64,000 nt of DNA from Fictibacillus barbaricus (GCF_014635025.1 NZ_BMCE01000002.1:744001-808000), one strand, 5' to 3'; counted from the stretch's first letter, positions 35,640 through 44,675 are shown. Notes: generated by a model from the letters alone, not told the origin. Translations and numbers: made by a program.

Positions 35640-36521
35640 CTATACTCTCTTGCCCGATTTTTTTGAGAAAAGTCCATTCGGCATAAAAAACAAGACCAGC
35701 AGCAATACCGCAAAGCTTACTGCATCTTTATACCCCGAAGAAAGATAACCTTCTGAGAATGCTTCAATTATACCGATCAAGAATGCACCTAAAACAGCAG
35801 CGGGCGCGTTTGTTAGACCACCTATAACAGCCGCTATAAACGCCTTCATCCCAAGCATTAATCCCATCTGGTACGAAGCACCGGAAATAGGTGCAATGAT
35901 GATTCCCGCTAATGCGCCGAGTCCCGCACTTAATGAGATAGAAAGAAAGGACATCTTTTCTGGTTTTATTCCCATCAACTGGGCCGCAAAACGGTTCATC
36001 ACACATGCAGTTACGGCCTTTCCTGTATAAGTCTTATTAAAGAAGTAATACATTCCGGCAAGCGCTGCTAATGAGATGCCCACTGCCCATAAGCTCTGAG
36101 GCAGAAGAACAGCCTCAAAAATTCTAATAGGAGTATTTCCTGAAAAAGGAGTAAGCGAATGAGGCTGGGTTCCCCATATGAAAATGGCTGCTCCACGGAA
36201 TACAAAAGATACTCCGATCGTAATAATGATCAATGTTGCGACAGAAGATTTTCTTGCAGGATAAATTGCTGCTCTTTCAAACAGCCCGCCAACCATCATA
36301 ACAATTAAAATAGCGACTATTACAGCTAAATATAGAGGGAGACCTGCACTTGACATAGAGATAGTAAGGAGAGCACCAAGCATGGCGAACTCTCCTTGAG
36401 CAAAATTAAGAACACCTGTGATGTTATAAGTAATAACAAACCCGATAGCGATCAAGGCATAAATGCTCCCTATGGTAAGACCCGAAAACAAAAGCTGCAT
36501 TAACTGACTTAACGATTCCAC
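35640..36521 (-). CDS. livH: LivH-type permease of amino-acid ABC importer
   Basis: This 293-residue protein has about eight hydrophobic helices. Diagnostic motifs are GSIYALIAIGFVITYNITGVLNFAQGEF (in parts; LNFAQGEF is typical) and VTACVMNRFAAQLMGIKPEK for contact with the ATPase. The gap to the binding-protein gene is 12 bases. Confidence 0.9.
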   Translation of the reverse strand: MESLSQLMQLLFSGLTIGSIYALIAIGFVITYNITGVLNFAQGEFAMLGALLTISMSSAGLPLYLAVIVAILIVMMVGGLFERAAIYPARKSSVATLIIITIGVSFVFRGAAIFIWGTQPHSLTPFSGNTPIRIFEAVLLPQSLWAVGISLAALAGMYYFFNKTYTGKAVTACVMNRFAAQLMGIKPEKMSFLSISLSAGLGALAGIIIAPISGASYQMGLMLGMKAFIAAVIGGLTNAPAAVLGAFLIGIIEAFSEGYLSSGYKDAVSFAVLLLVLFFMPNGLFSKKSGKRV

Positions 36522-36533
36522 CTGTTGTTCCTC

Positions 36534-37703
36534 CTATTCGTTGATCACCCATCCGCCATCTTTGATTTTTACCATGACTAAACTATCTTTTGATAATCCG
36601 TTATGATCCTTCTCATTAATGTTGAATACACCTGAGATCCCTACGAATCCTCCATTATCTTTTTCAAGTGCATCTCTTACTTTTTTAGGATCTGTTCCAT
36701 CTGCCTTTTTGATCGCTTCTACTAAAAGATAAAAAGCATCCCAAGAATGGCCGCCAAACGTGCTTGGAGGCGCGTTAAATTCTGCTTCATAATCTTTCTG
36801 GTAGGTTAATAGCTTCTCTTTTTGTTTATCATCATCACCCAGCTGATCCGCTACAAGAAGTCTGCCAATCGGAAATATAATTCCTTCTGCTTCGGCGCCG
36901 GCTAATTCTATAAACTGTTTTGTTCCAATTCCATGGCTGTTAATAATAGGAACATCCATTCCAATCTGACGAATATTTTTTGTAATAACAGCTGACTCTT
37001 GGGCTGTACCCCAGACGACTACAGCCTGTGGTTTTTCCTTTTTCACCCGTGTAAGCATAGCCTTAGCATCAGTAACTGTCGCCTCAAATTCTTCTTCAAC
37101 TACAGCTTCTATTCCAAAATCTTTTGCCATCGCTGCAAATTCCGTATGACCGCTCGTTCCATATGCATTGGCAACGTTTAGCCAGGCAATTTTCGTTAAC
37201 CCTTCATCCTTTAGATACTGCAAAACCTTTGGAATTACAACATCATCTCCCTGTGCTGTCTTAAAGATCCATTTTCTAGATGATTTATCATCTGGGTTGT
37301 GGATTTGTTTGCTGGCTGCAAGTGAGATAAACGGGATTTCAGACTTTTCTGCCAGCGGAATCATAGCTAAGGTGTTCCCGCTGATCGTACCGCCTATCAC
37401 CGCATGGACTTTTTCTTGTTCAATGAGCTTTTTCATCGATAACACTGCTTCATTCTGATCCGATTTGTCATCGTAGGAAATAAGTTTTATTTTTTTGCCG
37501 TCGATTCCGCCGTCCTCATTTACTTTATCAACCAGCATTTTCACTGTATCCATCTCACCTTTTCCAAGAGGTGCTGCAGGGCCTGAGGCAGAGAACACTC
37601 CTCCAATAATGATCTCATCCCCTTCACCTGACGAACTGTCACTGCAAGCAGAAATCGTGAACAAAAATAGAACCGTTACAAATAACCAAACCCATTTTTT
37701 CAT
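36534..37703 (-). CDS. livJ: Amino-acid (Leu/Ile/Val-type) binding lipoprotein of ABC importer
   Basis: This 389-residue lipoprotein has a signal peptide and lipobox TISACS, then the periplasmic-binding type I fold (IIIGGVFSASGPAAPLGKGE). The substrate may be a branched-chain amino acid, but members of this family next to aromatic catabolic genes also take aromatic acids. The ATG at 37703 has GAGGGG 9 bases upstream; a longer in-frame reading begins at 37739. It starts directly after the hpa operon terminator. Confidence 0.88.
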   Translation of the reverse strand: MKKWVWLFVTVLFLFTISACSDSSSGEGDEIIIGGVFSASGPAAPLGKGEMDTVKMLVDKVNEDGGIDGKKIKLISYDDKSDQNEAVLSMKKLIEQEKVHAVIGGTISGNTLAMIPLAEKSEIPFISLAASKQIHNPDDKSSRKWIFKTAQGDDVVIPKVLQYLKDEGLTKIAWLNVANAYGTSGHTEFAAMAKDFGIEAVVEEEFEATVTDAKAMLTRVKKEKPQAVVVWGTAQESAVITKNIRQIGMDVPIINSHGIGTKQFIELAGAEAEGIIFPIGRLLVADQLGDDDKQKEKLLTYQKDYEAEFNAPPSTFGGHSWDAFYLLVEAIKKADGTDPKKVRDALEKDNGGFVGISGVFNINEKDHNGLSKDSLVMVKIKDGGWVINE

Positions 37704-37735
37704 TATCTGATACCCCTCTCGTTTATATAATGAAT

Positions 37736-37781
37736 ACAAAAAGCTGCCTCGAATATGTTATGCTAGTCTTCGAGGCAGCTT
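37736..37781 (-). terminator. Terminator between hpaD and the liv operon
   Basis: A perfect 13-bp stem AAGCTGCCTCGAA / TTCGAGGCAGCTT with a 15-base loop is followed on the minus strand by TTTTTG. The T run is short, so some read-through into the liv genes is likely. Confidence 0.8.
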
Positions 37782-37797
37782 ACATTAATAAGTTATA

Positions 37798-38781
37798 TCA
37801 AGTAACAAAGTCAGGCTTGCGCTGAGCGAGTGTCGGGCTTTTTTGTTTGACTGGCTCTCCCGTTTCTAAATCCAGAAATGAAGTCGCCTCGTTAAACCAG
37901 CTGTCAGGTGCTTTGTGACCCCAGAACGTTTGCCTTCTTGGGTCATTGATATCCCATTTGATTGGTTTGAAGTCCGGGTCACTCGTTAGATAGTCACCAT
38001 TATACAATTCAATTCTGTTTCCATCCGGATCACGGACGTATAAGAAAAATGCGTTCGATAATCCGTGTCGGCCTGGGCCGCGTTCGATATTATCCGCATA
38101 ACCCATACTCGCCATCACATCACAGCAATGGATGAGGCTCATCGGATCCGATAGCCAAAAGCCGACGTGATGAAGACGAGGACCTTCTCCGTTCATAAAC
38201 GCTACATCATGAACGGTTGGTTTTCTATGAAGCCATGCTGCCCACGTTCGATCATCTTCGGTTGCCGTATATTCAGAAACTCTAAATCCTAGTTCATCCG
38301 TATAAAACTGAACTGCCGCTTCAACATCAGGTACCATACAGTTAATATGGTCAATACGTTGGACACGCGCTCCGCGGTATAGATCATACTTTTGAATACA
38401 GCGCTCAACCCCTTCCATTTCCACGAAAAACTCAAGAGGTATTCCAGACGGATCTTGTACGCATAATGTTTTGCCTATTCCAACGGATGAGTCTGCATCT
38501 TTCCAAAGCACCTTTGCCCCTTTTCCTTTAAAAAAGGACTCAAGCTGGTTCAAATGGCTGTCTTCCCAAACCTTATAGCTTACAGCGTGTACACCAGGCT
38601 TATCAGCTTTCTTTAAAAGCAGACTGTGATGCGTATGTTCTTCTAATCCACGCAAAGCCATCCACTCCGAAGTGGAAGCAGTTTCAATAAAACCCAGAGC
38701 ATTTACATAAAAATCACGGGAAGCATGGAGGTCTGTCACGTTCATGACCACTCGCGCGATTCGAATAATGTTAAAATTCAT
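37798..38781 (-). CDS. hpaD: 3,4-dihydroxyphenylacetate 2,3-dioxygenase (VOC type)
   Basis: This 327-residue extradiol dioxygenase has two vicinal-oxygen-chelate halves. The C-terminal active half shows metal ligands His in IDHINCMVPD, His in LHHVGFWLSD and Glu in GNRIELYNGDY, as in homoprotocatechuate 2,3-dioxygenases of Gram-positives. It opens the ring of homoprotocatechuate next to the hydroxyls. Position inside an hpa operon supports the substrate. Last gene before a terminator. Confidence 0.9.
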   Translation of the reverse strand: MNFNIIRIARVVMNVTDLHASRDFYVNALGFIETASTSEWMALRGLEEHTHHSLLLKKADKPGVHAVSYKVWEDSHLNQLESFFKGKGAKVLWKDADSSVGIGKTLCVQDPSGIPLEFFVEMEGVERCIQKYDLYRGARVQRIDHINCMVPDVEAAVQFYTDELGFRVSEYTATEDDRTWAAWLHRKPTVHDVAFMNGEGPRLHHVGFWLSDPMSLIHCCDVMASMGYADNIERGPGRHGLSNAFFLYVRDPDGNRIELYNGDYLTSDPDFKPIKWDINDPRRQTFWGHKAPDSWFNEATSFLDLETGEPVKQKSPTLAQRKPDFVT

Positions 38782-38793
38782 GACTGCTACCTC

Positions 38794-40269
38794 CTATACG
38801 CTCGTATAATTATGGCTCTTAGAATTTACACGCTGCAAGAAATCCTTCACCATTGCTTTATATGGCTCTTTGTTAAATTTATCATAATAAATGTTGGACA
38901 TGCGTGCTGGATCTCCGAAGAAATAGTATTCATAAAGCGCTTGGCGTCCGCCGAACGTACTGATTGAAATATCCCACGCTAGGCGGAATAACTGAGTACG
39001 CTCATAGCCATCGATGTTCGCGCCTTGCGTATAACGATGGACAAGCTCTCCTATGTCCTCTGCATTAAAATCAGCTTCTGTCGGAATTCCCATCAACCCT
39101 GAAGCGCCTAGGATCTTAACGATCTCAACGATACGCTGATACATTTTTGGATACCAGTTGCGCGCAGCATTTAACGGAGCGAAATCTGGTGTCATGTTTC
39201 CGTATTTATCAATAGATGCATTGTGCTCTGCCCTGTATAAGTGAGAACGCATCGTCTCTAAGATCAGCATAACTTCAGACGCTTTTTCTTTAACATGCGG
39301 AAACACATCAATCCCAATAGATTCCATCATATTCAGGATCACACCTAAAACAAATTCCGTTTTCACTGTATTTTTGGCGATTACTTGATGTGCCATATGG
39401 ACGATCGCATTTGTCTCTACATACGTACGGTTGCAGATATCTGAGCTGCCGCTCACAAATACACGTTCCCACGGCACAAGTACATTATCAAAAACAACAA
39501 TCGCATCGCTTTCTTCAAAACGCGAGCTTAACGGGTGATCCCACTGACCTCTTCCCTGATCAAAGGACTCGCGGCATAAGAACTTCAATCCTTCCGTGTT
39601 GTTTGGAATCGCAAAAGCCATAGCGTATGGATCATCTTCAGAGGATGCTTTATTCAGCGTGGATGGGAACACGACGATCTCATCAGTCACCCCGCCAAGT
39701 GTGGCTAACAATCTTGCACCTTTTACAACAATGCCATCCTTATTCTTCTCAACAATCCGAGCGGATAAGTAAGGATCTTTTTGCTCAGATTGTTTTTTTG
39801 AACGGTTCGTCTGAGGGTGAATCAGCGTGTGTGTTAAGCTGATGTCATTTTCACGGCAATAGTCATAATACTTTTTTGCGTTCTCCGCAAACATCGGATC
39901 ATTTTGAGCAAAAAAGGAGCCAGATGTACCAAACGCCATGATGCTCGTATTCAAATAATCCGGTGAACGGCCCATCATCCCGCCCGTGTAGCCCGCCCAC
40001 TCCGAGATCATCTGACGGCGGCGGATCAGATCGTCTACCGTTTTAGGCGCAATAAAAGAAAGACCCACTTTGTCTCCTGTTTGTTCAGAAGTGTACAGCA
40101 TCTTGTCTGCTTTTTCATGCTGGAGGTCATACAGGTTAGCAATAGATCTTACAATGTTTCGAAATGCAGGATGAGATGGTACATCTTCTACTTTTTCACC
40201 ATGAATCCAAACGTTGTTCTTAGCCTTTGTAATTCCTTGGATATATTGTTCCCCCGTGCGTGCAGGCAA
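38794..40269 (-). CDS. hpaB: 4-hydroxyphenylacetate 3-monooxygenase, oxygenase component
   Basis: This 491-residue flavin-dependent monooxygenase belongs to the HpaB family (start MPARTGEQYIQGI; GTSGSFFAQNDP; DVFPHVKEKASEVM; the C-terminal FFGDPARMSNIYYDKF). It hydroxylates 4-hydroxyphenylacetate using FADH2 supplied by a separate reductase (HpaC). No hpaC lies in the operon, so the reductase must come from elsewhere. It is spaced 12 bases from both neighbours. Confidence 0.92.
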   Translation of the reverse strand: MPARTGEQYIQGITKAKNNVWIHGEKVEDVPSHPAFRNIVRSIANLYDLQHEKADKMLYTSEQTGDKVGLSFIAPKTVDDLIRRRQMISEWAGYTGGMMGRSPDYLNTSIMAFGTSGSFFAQNDPMFAENAKKYYDYCRENDISLTHTLIHPQTNRSKKQSEQKDPYLSARIVEKNKDGIVVKGARLLATLGGVTDEIVVFPSTLNKASSEDDPYAMAFAIPNNTEGLKFLCRESFDQGRGQWDHPLSSRFEESDAIVVFDNVLVPWERVFVSGSSDICNRTYVETNAIVHMAHQVIAKNTVKTEFVLGVILNMMESIGIDVFPHVKEKASEVMLILETMRSHLYRAEHNASIDKYGNMTPDFAPLNAARNWYPKMYQRIVEIVKILGASGLMGIPTEADFNAEDIGELVHRYTQGANIDGYERTQLFRLAWDISISTFGGRQALYEYYFFGDPARMSNIYYDKFNKEPYKAMVKDFLQRVNSKSHNYTSV

Positions 40270-40281
40270 AGAAATCCCTCC

Positions 40282-41796
40282 TTAATGTTTTGCTTCTGTC
40301 TGAAGCGTCTGTTTTTTCTTTCCGAATTGCTGAATGTGATGATCGGCTAATGCGACATGCACGACTTTCATCTCTGTATAAAACTCAAAAGCGTAATGTC
40401 CGCCTTCACGGCCGATTCCAGAATTTTTAGAGCCGCCAAACGGAATACGAAGGTCACGAACATTTTGAGAATTCACCCATAACATACCGGCTTCAACCGC
40501 GTTTGCAACTCGAAGGCCTTTTTTCATATCATTTGTCCATACGTATCCTGCAAGTCCATATTTGATGTCGTTCGCATACTCGATCACTTCAGCTTCATCA
40601 CTAAACGTCATAACGGATAATACGGGTCCAAAAATTTCTTCCTGTGCCACTGTCATATCGTTCTTTACGTTTAATAAAAGTGTTGGTGCTACAAAATTTC
40701 CTTTTTTATGAGATTCCAAAAGCGGTTGGCTGTAGATTTCAACACCCTCATTTTCAGCAATCTGCAGATACCGTTTCACATTTTCATAGTGATCTTTATG
40801 AATGAGTGGTCCTACTTCTGTATCAGGATCTGAAGGGTCACCAACGATGATGTTGTCTACCCTCTCTTTTAAACGTGCTACAAACTCTTCTTTAATCGAT
40901 TCCTGAACAAACAAGCGAGAGTTCGCTGTACACCTTTCTCCATTAAAAGAGAAGATTCCCCACACACAAGCATCGAGTGCTCGTTCGAAATCACAGTCAT
41001 CAAATACGATGATCGGGGATTTTCCGCCAAGTTCCATAGAGAAACGCTTAAGAGAGTCAGCACCGTTTCTCATAATCTCTGAACCTGTCTTCGTCTCACC
41101 CGTAAATGAGATGAGCTGTACATCTTTATGAGCAACAAGTGATGCTCCGGCTGTTTCGCCAAAGCCATGAACGACGTTAAACACACCGTCTGGCAACCCG
41201 GCCTCATCTACGAGTTCTGCTAGTTTATTAGCCGTGAGAGGTGACCACTCAGCAGGTTTTAGTATTACTGTGTTGCCTGTTGCAAGAGCAGGAGCGATCT
41301 TCCACGTTTCAAGCATAAACGGGGCATTCCATGGTGTGATCAGTCCTGCCACTCCTACAGGTTTTTGAATCGTATAGTTCATGAACTCATCATCTACATG
41401 ATACGCTTCACCAGACATGCGGTTTTTTACCATTTCTGCATAAAATCTAAAATTATCAGCTGCACGTCCTACCATTTTTCTCGTCTGTGCGATTGGCAAT
41501 CCTGTATCATAGGATTCCAGCAAGGCAATTTCTTCGATATCACGATCGATAAGTTCAGCAATTTTATAAATATACTGAAGTCGCTTTTCCTGCTTAATCT
41601 TGCCCCAAGGTCCTTGTTTGAAAGCGTGCCTTGCTGCCTTTGCAGCAGCGTTGATGTCTTCTTTGGTCCCTTCACTGATCGTGTTGATTTTTTCGTTCGT
41701 AAACGGATTTATGTTTACAAAGTAATCACCAGTATGTCCTGAAACGAATTGACCGTTTATATAATGCTGAATCATTTCTTTAATTTCCGGCTTCAT
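40282..41796 (-). CDS. hpaE: 5-carboxymethyl-2-hydroxymuconate semialdehyde dehydrogenase
   Basis: This 504-residue NAD-dependent aldehyde dehydrogenase has the catalytic Cys in NGERCTANSR, general-base Glu in ELGGKSP and the NAD motif FTGETKTGSEIM. HpaE oxidises the ring-cleavage aldehyde made by HpaD. The ATG at 41796 is chosen because GGAGGG lies just before it (inside the end of hpaG); a longer in-frame reading from 41859 has no site. It overlaps the hpaG end by 17 bases. Confidence 0.9.
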   Translation of the reverse strand: MKPEIKEMIQHYINGQFVSGHTGDYFVNINPFTNEKINTISEGTKEDINAAAKAARHAFKQGPWGKIKQEKRLQYIYKIAELIDRDIEEIALLESYDTGLPIAQTRKMVGRAADNFRFYAEMVKNRMSGEAYHVDDEFMNYTIQKPVGVAGLITPWNAPFMLETWKIAPALATGNTVILKPAEWSPLTANKLAELVDEAGLPDGVFNVVHGFGETAGASLVAHKDVQLISFTGETKTGSEIMRNGADSLKRFSMELGGKSPIIVFDDCDFERALDACVWGIFSFNGERCTANSRLFVQESIKEEFVARLKERVDNIIVGDPSDPDTEVGPLIHKDHYENVKRYLQIAENEGVEIYSQPLLESHKKGNFVAPTLLLNVKNDMTVAQEEIFGPVLSVMTFSDEAEVIEYANDIKYGLAGYVWTNDMKKGLRVANAVEAGMLWVNSQNVRDLRIPFGGSKNSGIGREGGHYAFEFYTEMKVVHVALADHHIQQFGKKKQTLQTEAKH

Positions 41797-42571
41797 GATC
41801 CTTCCCTCCTGTTGGCACTTTTTCCGTACGTCCATCAACGATCGTGTTTTCCAATGCACCCAAGTAATCGATCTCTAGTCTTACCACATCTCCTGGGTGA
41901 ACATGTGAGATCCCCTTTGGTGTACCTGTCCAGATCACGTCATTTGGCTCAAGTGTCATGAAAGATGATACAAACTCAATGATTTCCGGAATCGAATACA
42001 TTAAATCTTTTGTGTTCCCTCGCTGTCTTAATTCACCGTTCACATAGGTTCTGAGTTCAAGATTCGTCACATCCGGGATGTCGGCAGCATCCACATAATA
42101 CGGGCCCATCGGACCAAACGTATCATGTCCTTTCGCACGTACAGGAGGACGATACCAGTTGTTTACAAAATCACGAACCGTAACATCGTTCGCAATCGTG
42201 TAACCGCTTACAAAATCCATCGCATTATCAGCTTTAATGTTTCTCCCTTCCTTACCGATGACAACCGCTAACTCGTTTTCATAGTGCATGTACGTAGCAC
42301 CGTCTGGGTAAAACACTTGCCCTTTATGGCCGACTAAAGAGGAGTTTGGTTTAATAAAAAGAACTGGTTCTGCAGGTTTCTCTAGCCCTAACTCATCTGC
42401 ATGATCTGCATAGTTCAGAGCGAGGCCAATCATCTTATTCGGCTTAAATGGCGGCAGCCATGTTTCAATATCTTTTACGTGAGCTGCCTTACCAGATGAG
42501 AAAGTAATCACATCATCTACTATTGTTCCTTTTTGCTCTCTTCCTTCAAATATGACACGTGCGTGCTTCAT
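41780..42571 (-). CDS. hpaG: Fumarylacetoacetate-hydrolase-family enzyme, HpaG-type
   Basis: This 263-residue single-domain FAH protein has the metal-binding YADHADELGL and HYENELAVVIGKEGRN motifs and WTGTPKGISHVHPGD near the end. In 4-hydroxyphenylacetate breakdown HpaG acts as decarboxylase of 5-oxopent-3-ene-1,2,5-tricarboxylate and as isomerase of the product. Enterobacterial HpaG has two fused copies of this domain; here there is only one, so which step it does is open. Its start overlaps the upstream gene (ATGA). Confidence 0.85.
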   Translation of the reverse strand: MKHARVIFEGREQKGTIVDDVITFSSGKAAHVKDIETWLPPFKPNKMIGLALNYADHADELGLEKPAEPVLFIKPNSSLVGHKGQVFYPDGATYMHYENELAVVIGKEGRNIKADNAMDFVSGYTIANDVTVRDFVNNWYRPPVRAKGHDTFGPMGPYYVDAADIPDVTNLELRTYVNGELRQRGNTKDLMYSIPEIIEFVSSFMTLEPNDVIWTGTPKGISHVHPGDVVRLEIDYLGALENTIVDGRTEKVPTGGKDHEAGN

Positions 42572-43494
42572 TTAACTTCACTCCCTATTTTTTCTACTAA
42601 TCCATAGTCTGCTAGTACAGACCTGATCTCTTTTTGTAATGATTCAGCAGGTAGATCCATCGGCAATCTGAGCTTAGGATTGATCTTGCCCATCATACCA
42701 AGTGCAGCCTTTAGCGGTGCCGGGTTTGTATCTTTAAAAAGAACATCGTTTAATGGCATCAGTTCGTAGTGCAGCTTTAAAGCTTCCTCAACGTTTCCGG
42801 AATCCCATGCGTTGTATACTTCTGCCACTTTAGATGGCAGCACGTTCGCTGTTGCAGATATATACCCAGCTCCGCCGATCGCCAGCATCGGATAACACAG
42901 AAGTTCGATTCCCGAATACAGCAAAAAGTCACGTCCGCAGTTTAGAAGCACACGATTAATGTGCTCAAAATCTTTATTAGATTCTTTTACACCTATTATG
43001 TTCGGACAGTCTTCATTAAGACGTGCGAGTGTTTTCACTTCCAGATTCACAGCTGTCCTCCCTGGAATATTATAAATAATAAGCGGAATATCAACAGAAT
43101 CTGCAATAAGTTTGAAATGTTTGTACAGTGCATGCTGAGAAGGCTTGTTATAGTAAGGGACGATGACCATCGCGGCATCCGCCCCCATTTCTTGGGCGAG
43201 CTTTGTTAGATGAAGGGATTCCTGGTGATTTGTGGAGCCTGTTCCCGGGACGATCGGCACCCTCTTATCAACTGCTTTAATAGCAGTTTCCATAACACGT
43301 TCACGTTCTTTTAACGTTAATGATGAAGGTTCACCTGTTGTTCCTGTAACTGAGATCCCATGACTCCCAGACTGGATATGCCAGTCTATTAAACTTTTTA
43401 GCGTATCGAGATCCAATGACTCATCATCGTGAAAAGGTGTGATGATGGGTGCGATTGAGCCTCTAAGAGATTTTTTTGCTTCTTCTACGTTCAT
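42568..43494 (-). CDS. DapA-family aldolase/synthase, probable pyruvate aldolase of the hpa pathway
   Basis: This 308-residue class I (Schiff-base) enzyme has the family residues GTTGEPSSLT, Tyr in IIYNIPGRT and the catalytic Lys in GVKESNKD. DapA itself condenses pyruvate with aspartate semialdehyde. Inside this operon, a role as aldolase releasing pyruvate and succinate semialdehyde (the step of HpaI) is plausible, because succinate semialdehyde differs from DapA's substrate only by the amino group. That role is inference. Lysine biosynthesis is the alternative, but no lysine genes are near. Confidence 0.75.
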   Translation of the reverse strand: MNVEEAKKSLRGSIAPIITPFHDDESLDLDTLKSLIDWHIQSGSHGISVTGTTGEPSSLTLKERERVMETAIKAVDKRVPIVPGTGSTNHQESLHLTKLAQEMGADAAMVIVPYYNKPSQHALYKHFKLIADSVDIPLIIYNIPGRTAVNLEVKTLARLNEDCPNIIGVKESNKDFEHINRVLLNCGRDFLLYSGIELLCYPMLAIGGAGYISATANVLPSKVAEVYNAWDSGNVEEALKLHYELMPLNDVLFKDTNPAPLKAALGMMGKINPKLRLPMDLPAESLQKEIRSVLADYGLVEKIGSEVK

Positions 43495-43506
43495 ACTTTC
43501 ATCTCC

Positions 43507-44172
43507 TCAAATTTGGTTTTTTGATTTGTCCTCAAGAAAAGCTTTCAGCGTGTTCATCTTATGATCTCTTGTAAATGTTTCAATTTTATTTGGATCTTCT
43601 CTTTTTTCGAGCATTTCTATTAATTGATAGTGTTCAATAATGGAACGTTTCATTCGGGAGGGCTTCATTGTCGTTCCTTGCTTACGAACCGTTGCTAACC
43701 TTTCCCATGTTGAATGAATTTGTTCCTTTAAAAATTGATTCGTGCAGTATTTGTATGTGAGTTTATGAAATTCTTTGTTGTAGTTGGAGAAAAGAGAAAA
43801 GTCCAGAGAATCAAGTGCATCTTCCATAAGTACTGTGTACGCTCTTAAATCTTCAAGTTTTTCATGAGGAAAGTGTGTAGATGATTCTGCAGTTGCAAAA
43901 CCTTCCAAAACGGCTAATACGGATAGTGTTTCTAAATATGCTTCTTCATCGAATGGGGTAACAATCGCTCCTGAGTAGGGTTTAAATGAAATGAGAGAAT
44001 CCGCTTCAAGTAATCTGATCGCTTCACGAACGGGTATAGCACTCGTTTGAAGTTCTCTTGCCAGCTGATCAATTACCAGTTTAGATCCTGGCGGATACCT
44101 TCCATCTAAAATACGAGAACGGATGACTTGATAAGCATATTGCTGCTTGTTAGGTTTATGTTGAGTCTTCAT
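43507..44172 (-). CDS. GntR-family (FCD type) regulator of the hpa operon
   Basis: This 221-residue regulator has a winged helix-turn-helix (YQVIRSRILDGRYPPG ... AIPVREAIRLLEADSLI) and an all-helical FCD ligand domain with metal/ligand histidines (EFHKLTYKYC and EHYQLIEML). It is the first gene of the operon and likely responds to a pathway aromatic or intermediate. Two related palindromes precede it, one within its probable promoter, so it should repress itself and the whole operon. Confidence 0.88.
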   Translation of the reverse strand: MKTQHKPNKQQYAYQVIRSRILDGRYPPGSKLVIDQLARELQTSAIPVREAIRLLEADSLISFKPYSGAIVTPFDEEAYLETLSVLAVLEGFATAESSTHFPHEKLEDLRAYTVLMEDALDSLDFSLFSNYNKEFHKLTYKYCTNQFLKEQIHSTWERLATVRKQGTTMKPSRMKRSIIEHYQLIEMLEKREDPNKIETFTRDHKMNTLKAFLEDKSKNQI

Positions 44173-44189
44173 ATTTCTATGTTAATCTC

Positions 44190-44205
44190 AAATCATATAT
44201 GATTT
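44190..44205. promoter_or_regulatory. Operator palindrome 1 before the GntR gene
   Basis: AAATCATATATGATTT is a perfect 16-bp palindrome. On the minus strand it lies between TTGAAA and TAACAT, the probable -35 and -10, so binding would block the promoter. Confidence 0.6.
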
Positions 44206-44222
44206 CAACCTTATTTTCAGAA

Positions 44223-44238
44223 AAATCATATATTATTG
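44223..44238. promoter_or_regulatory. Operator palindrome 2 before the GntR gene
   Basis: AAATCATATATTATTG is a second, imperfect copy of the 16-bp site, 33 bases (about three helical turns) from the first, allowing two dimers on one face of the DNA. Confidence 0.55.
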
Positions 44239-44384
44239 TTAATTTAGTAAAAAGGTAACAGTAAAGATTAAGTACGAAAATTCCTATAGTTAAATAGTCA
44301 TGTTAAAACGTGAAGAAGTTTACATATGTAGTAAGAATAAGCTATTCTATTCATATAGATTGTGTATAAAGGGGTAAATAGCCC

Positions 44385-44675
44385 ATGAATGTAAAAAATG
44401 CAATGGAAATTCTTGTAGATGAAGCTTTGAAGAACTATTGGGGACAACTTCAACTTCCTTGCAAATGCGAGATTTGTAAAGCAGATGTATTTGCGATTAC
44501 ACTCAATAATTTGCCTCCCCGTTATGTATCGAATGAAGATGGCTATGCATACGTTAAAGCACAAAACTTTGATGACCAATCTAGAGTAAATATCTTAAAC
44601 CAGATCGTTAAGGCAACAGGCATCGTAGCAACGCGTCCTTCACATGAATTAAAACCATCTCCCACTCTTGAGTAG
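44385..44675 (+). CDS. comFB: ComFB-family protein
   Basis: This 96-residue protein matches the late-competence ComFB family: VKNAMEILVDEALKNYW, CKCEICKADVFAITLNNLPPRYV (in parts), with a Cys-x-Cys-x2-Cys zinc-like cluster. It stands alone, not between comFA and comFC. Members of this family are reported to bind cyclic dinucleotides such as c-di-GMP, which is worth noting because the window also encodes a diguanylate cyclase with a c-di-GMP riboswitch. No competence role can be claimed from sequence alone. Confidence 0.85.
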   Translation: MNVKNAMEILVDEALKNYWGQLQLPCKCEICKADVFAITLNNLPPRYVSNEDGYAYVKAQNFDDQSRVNILNQIVKATGIVATRPSHELKPSPTLE

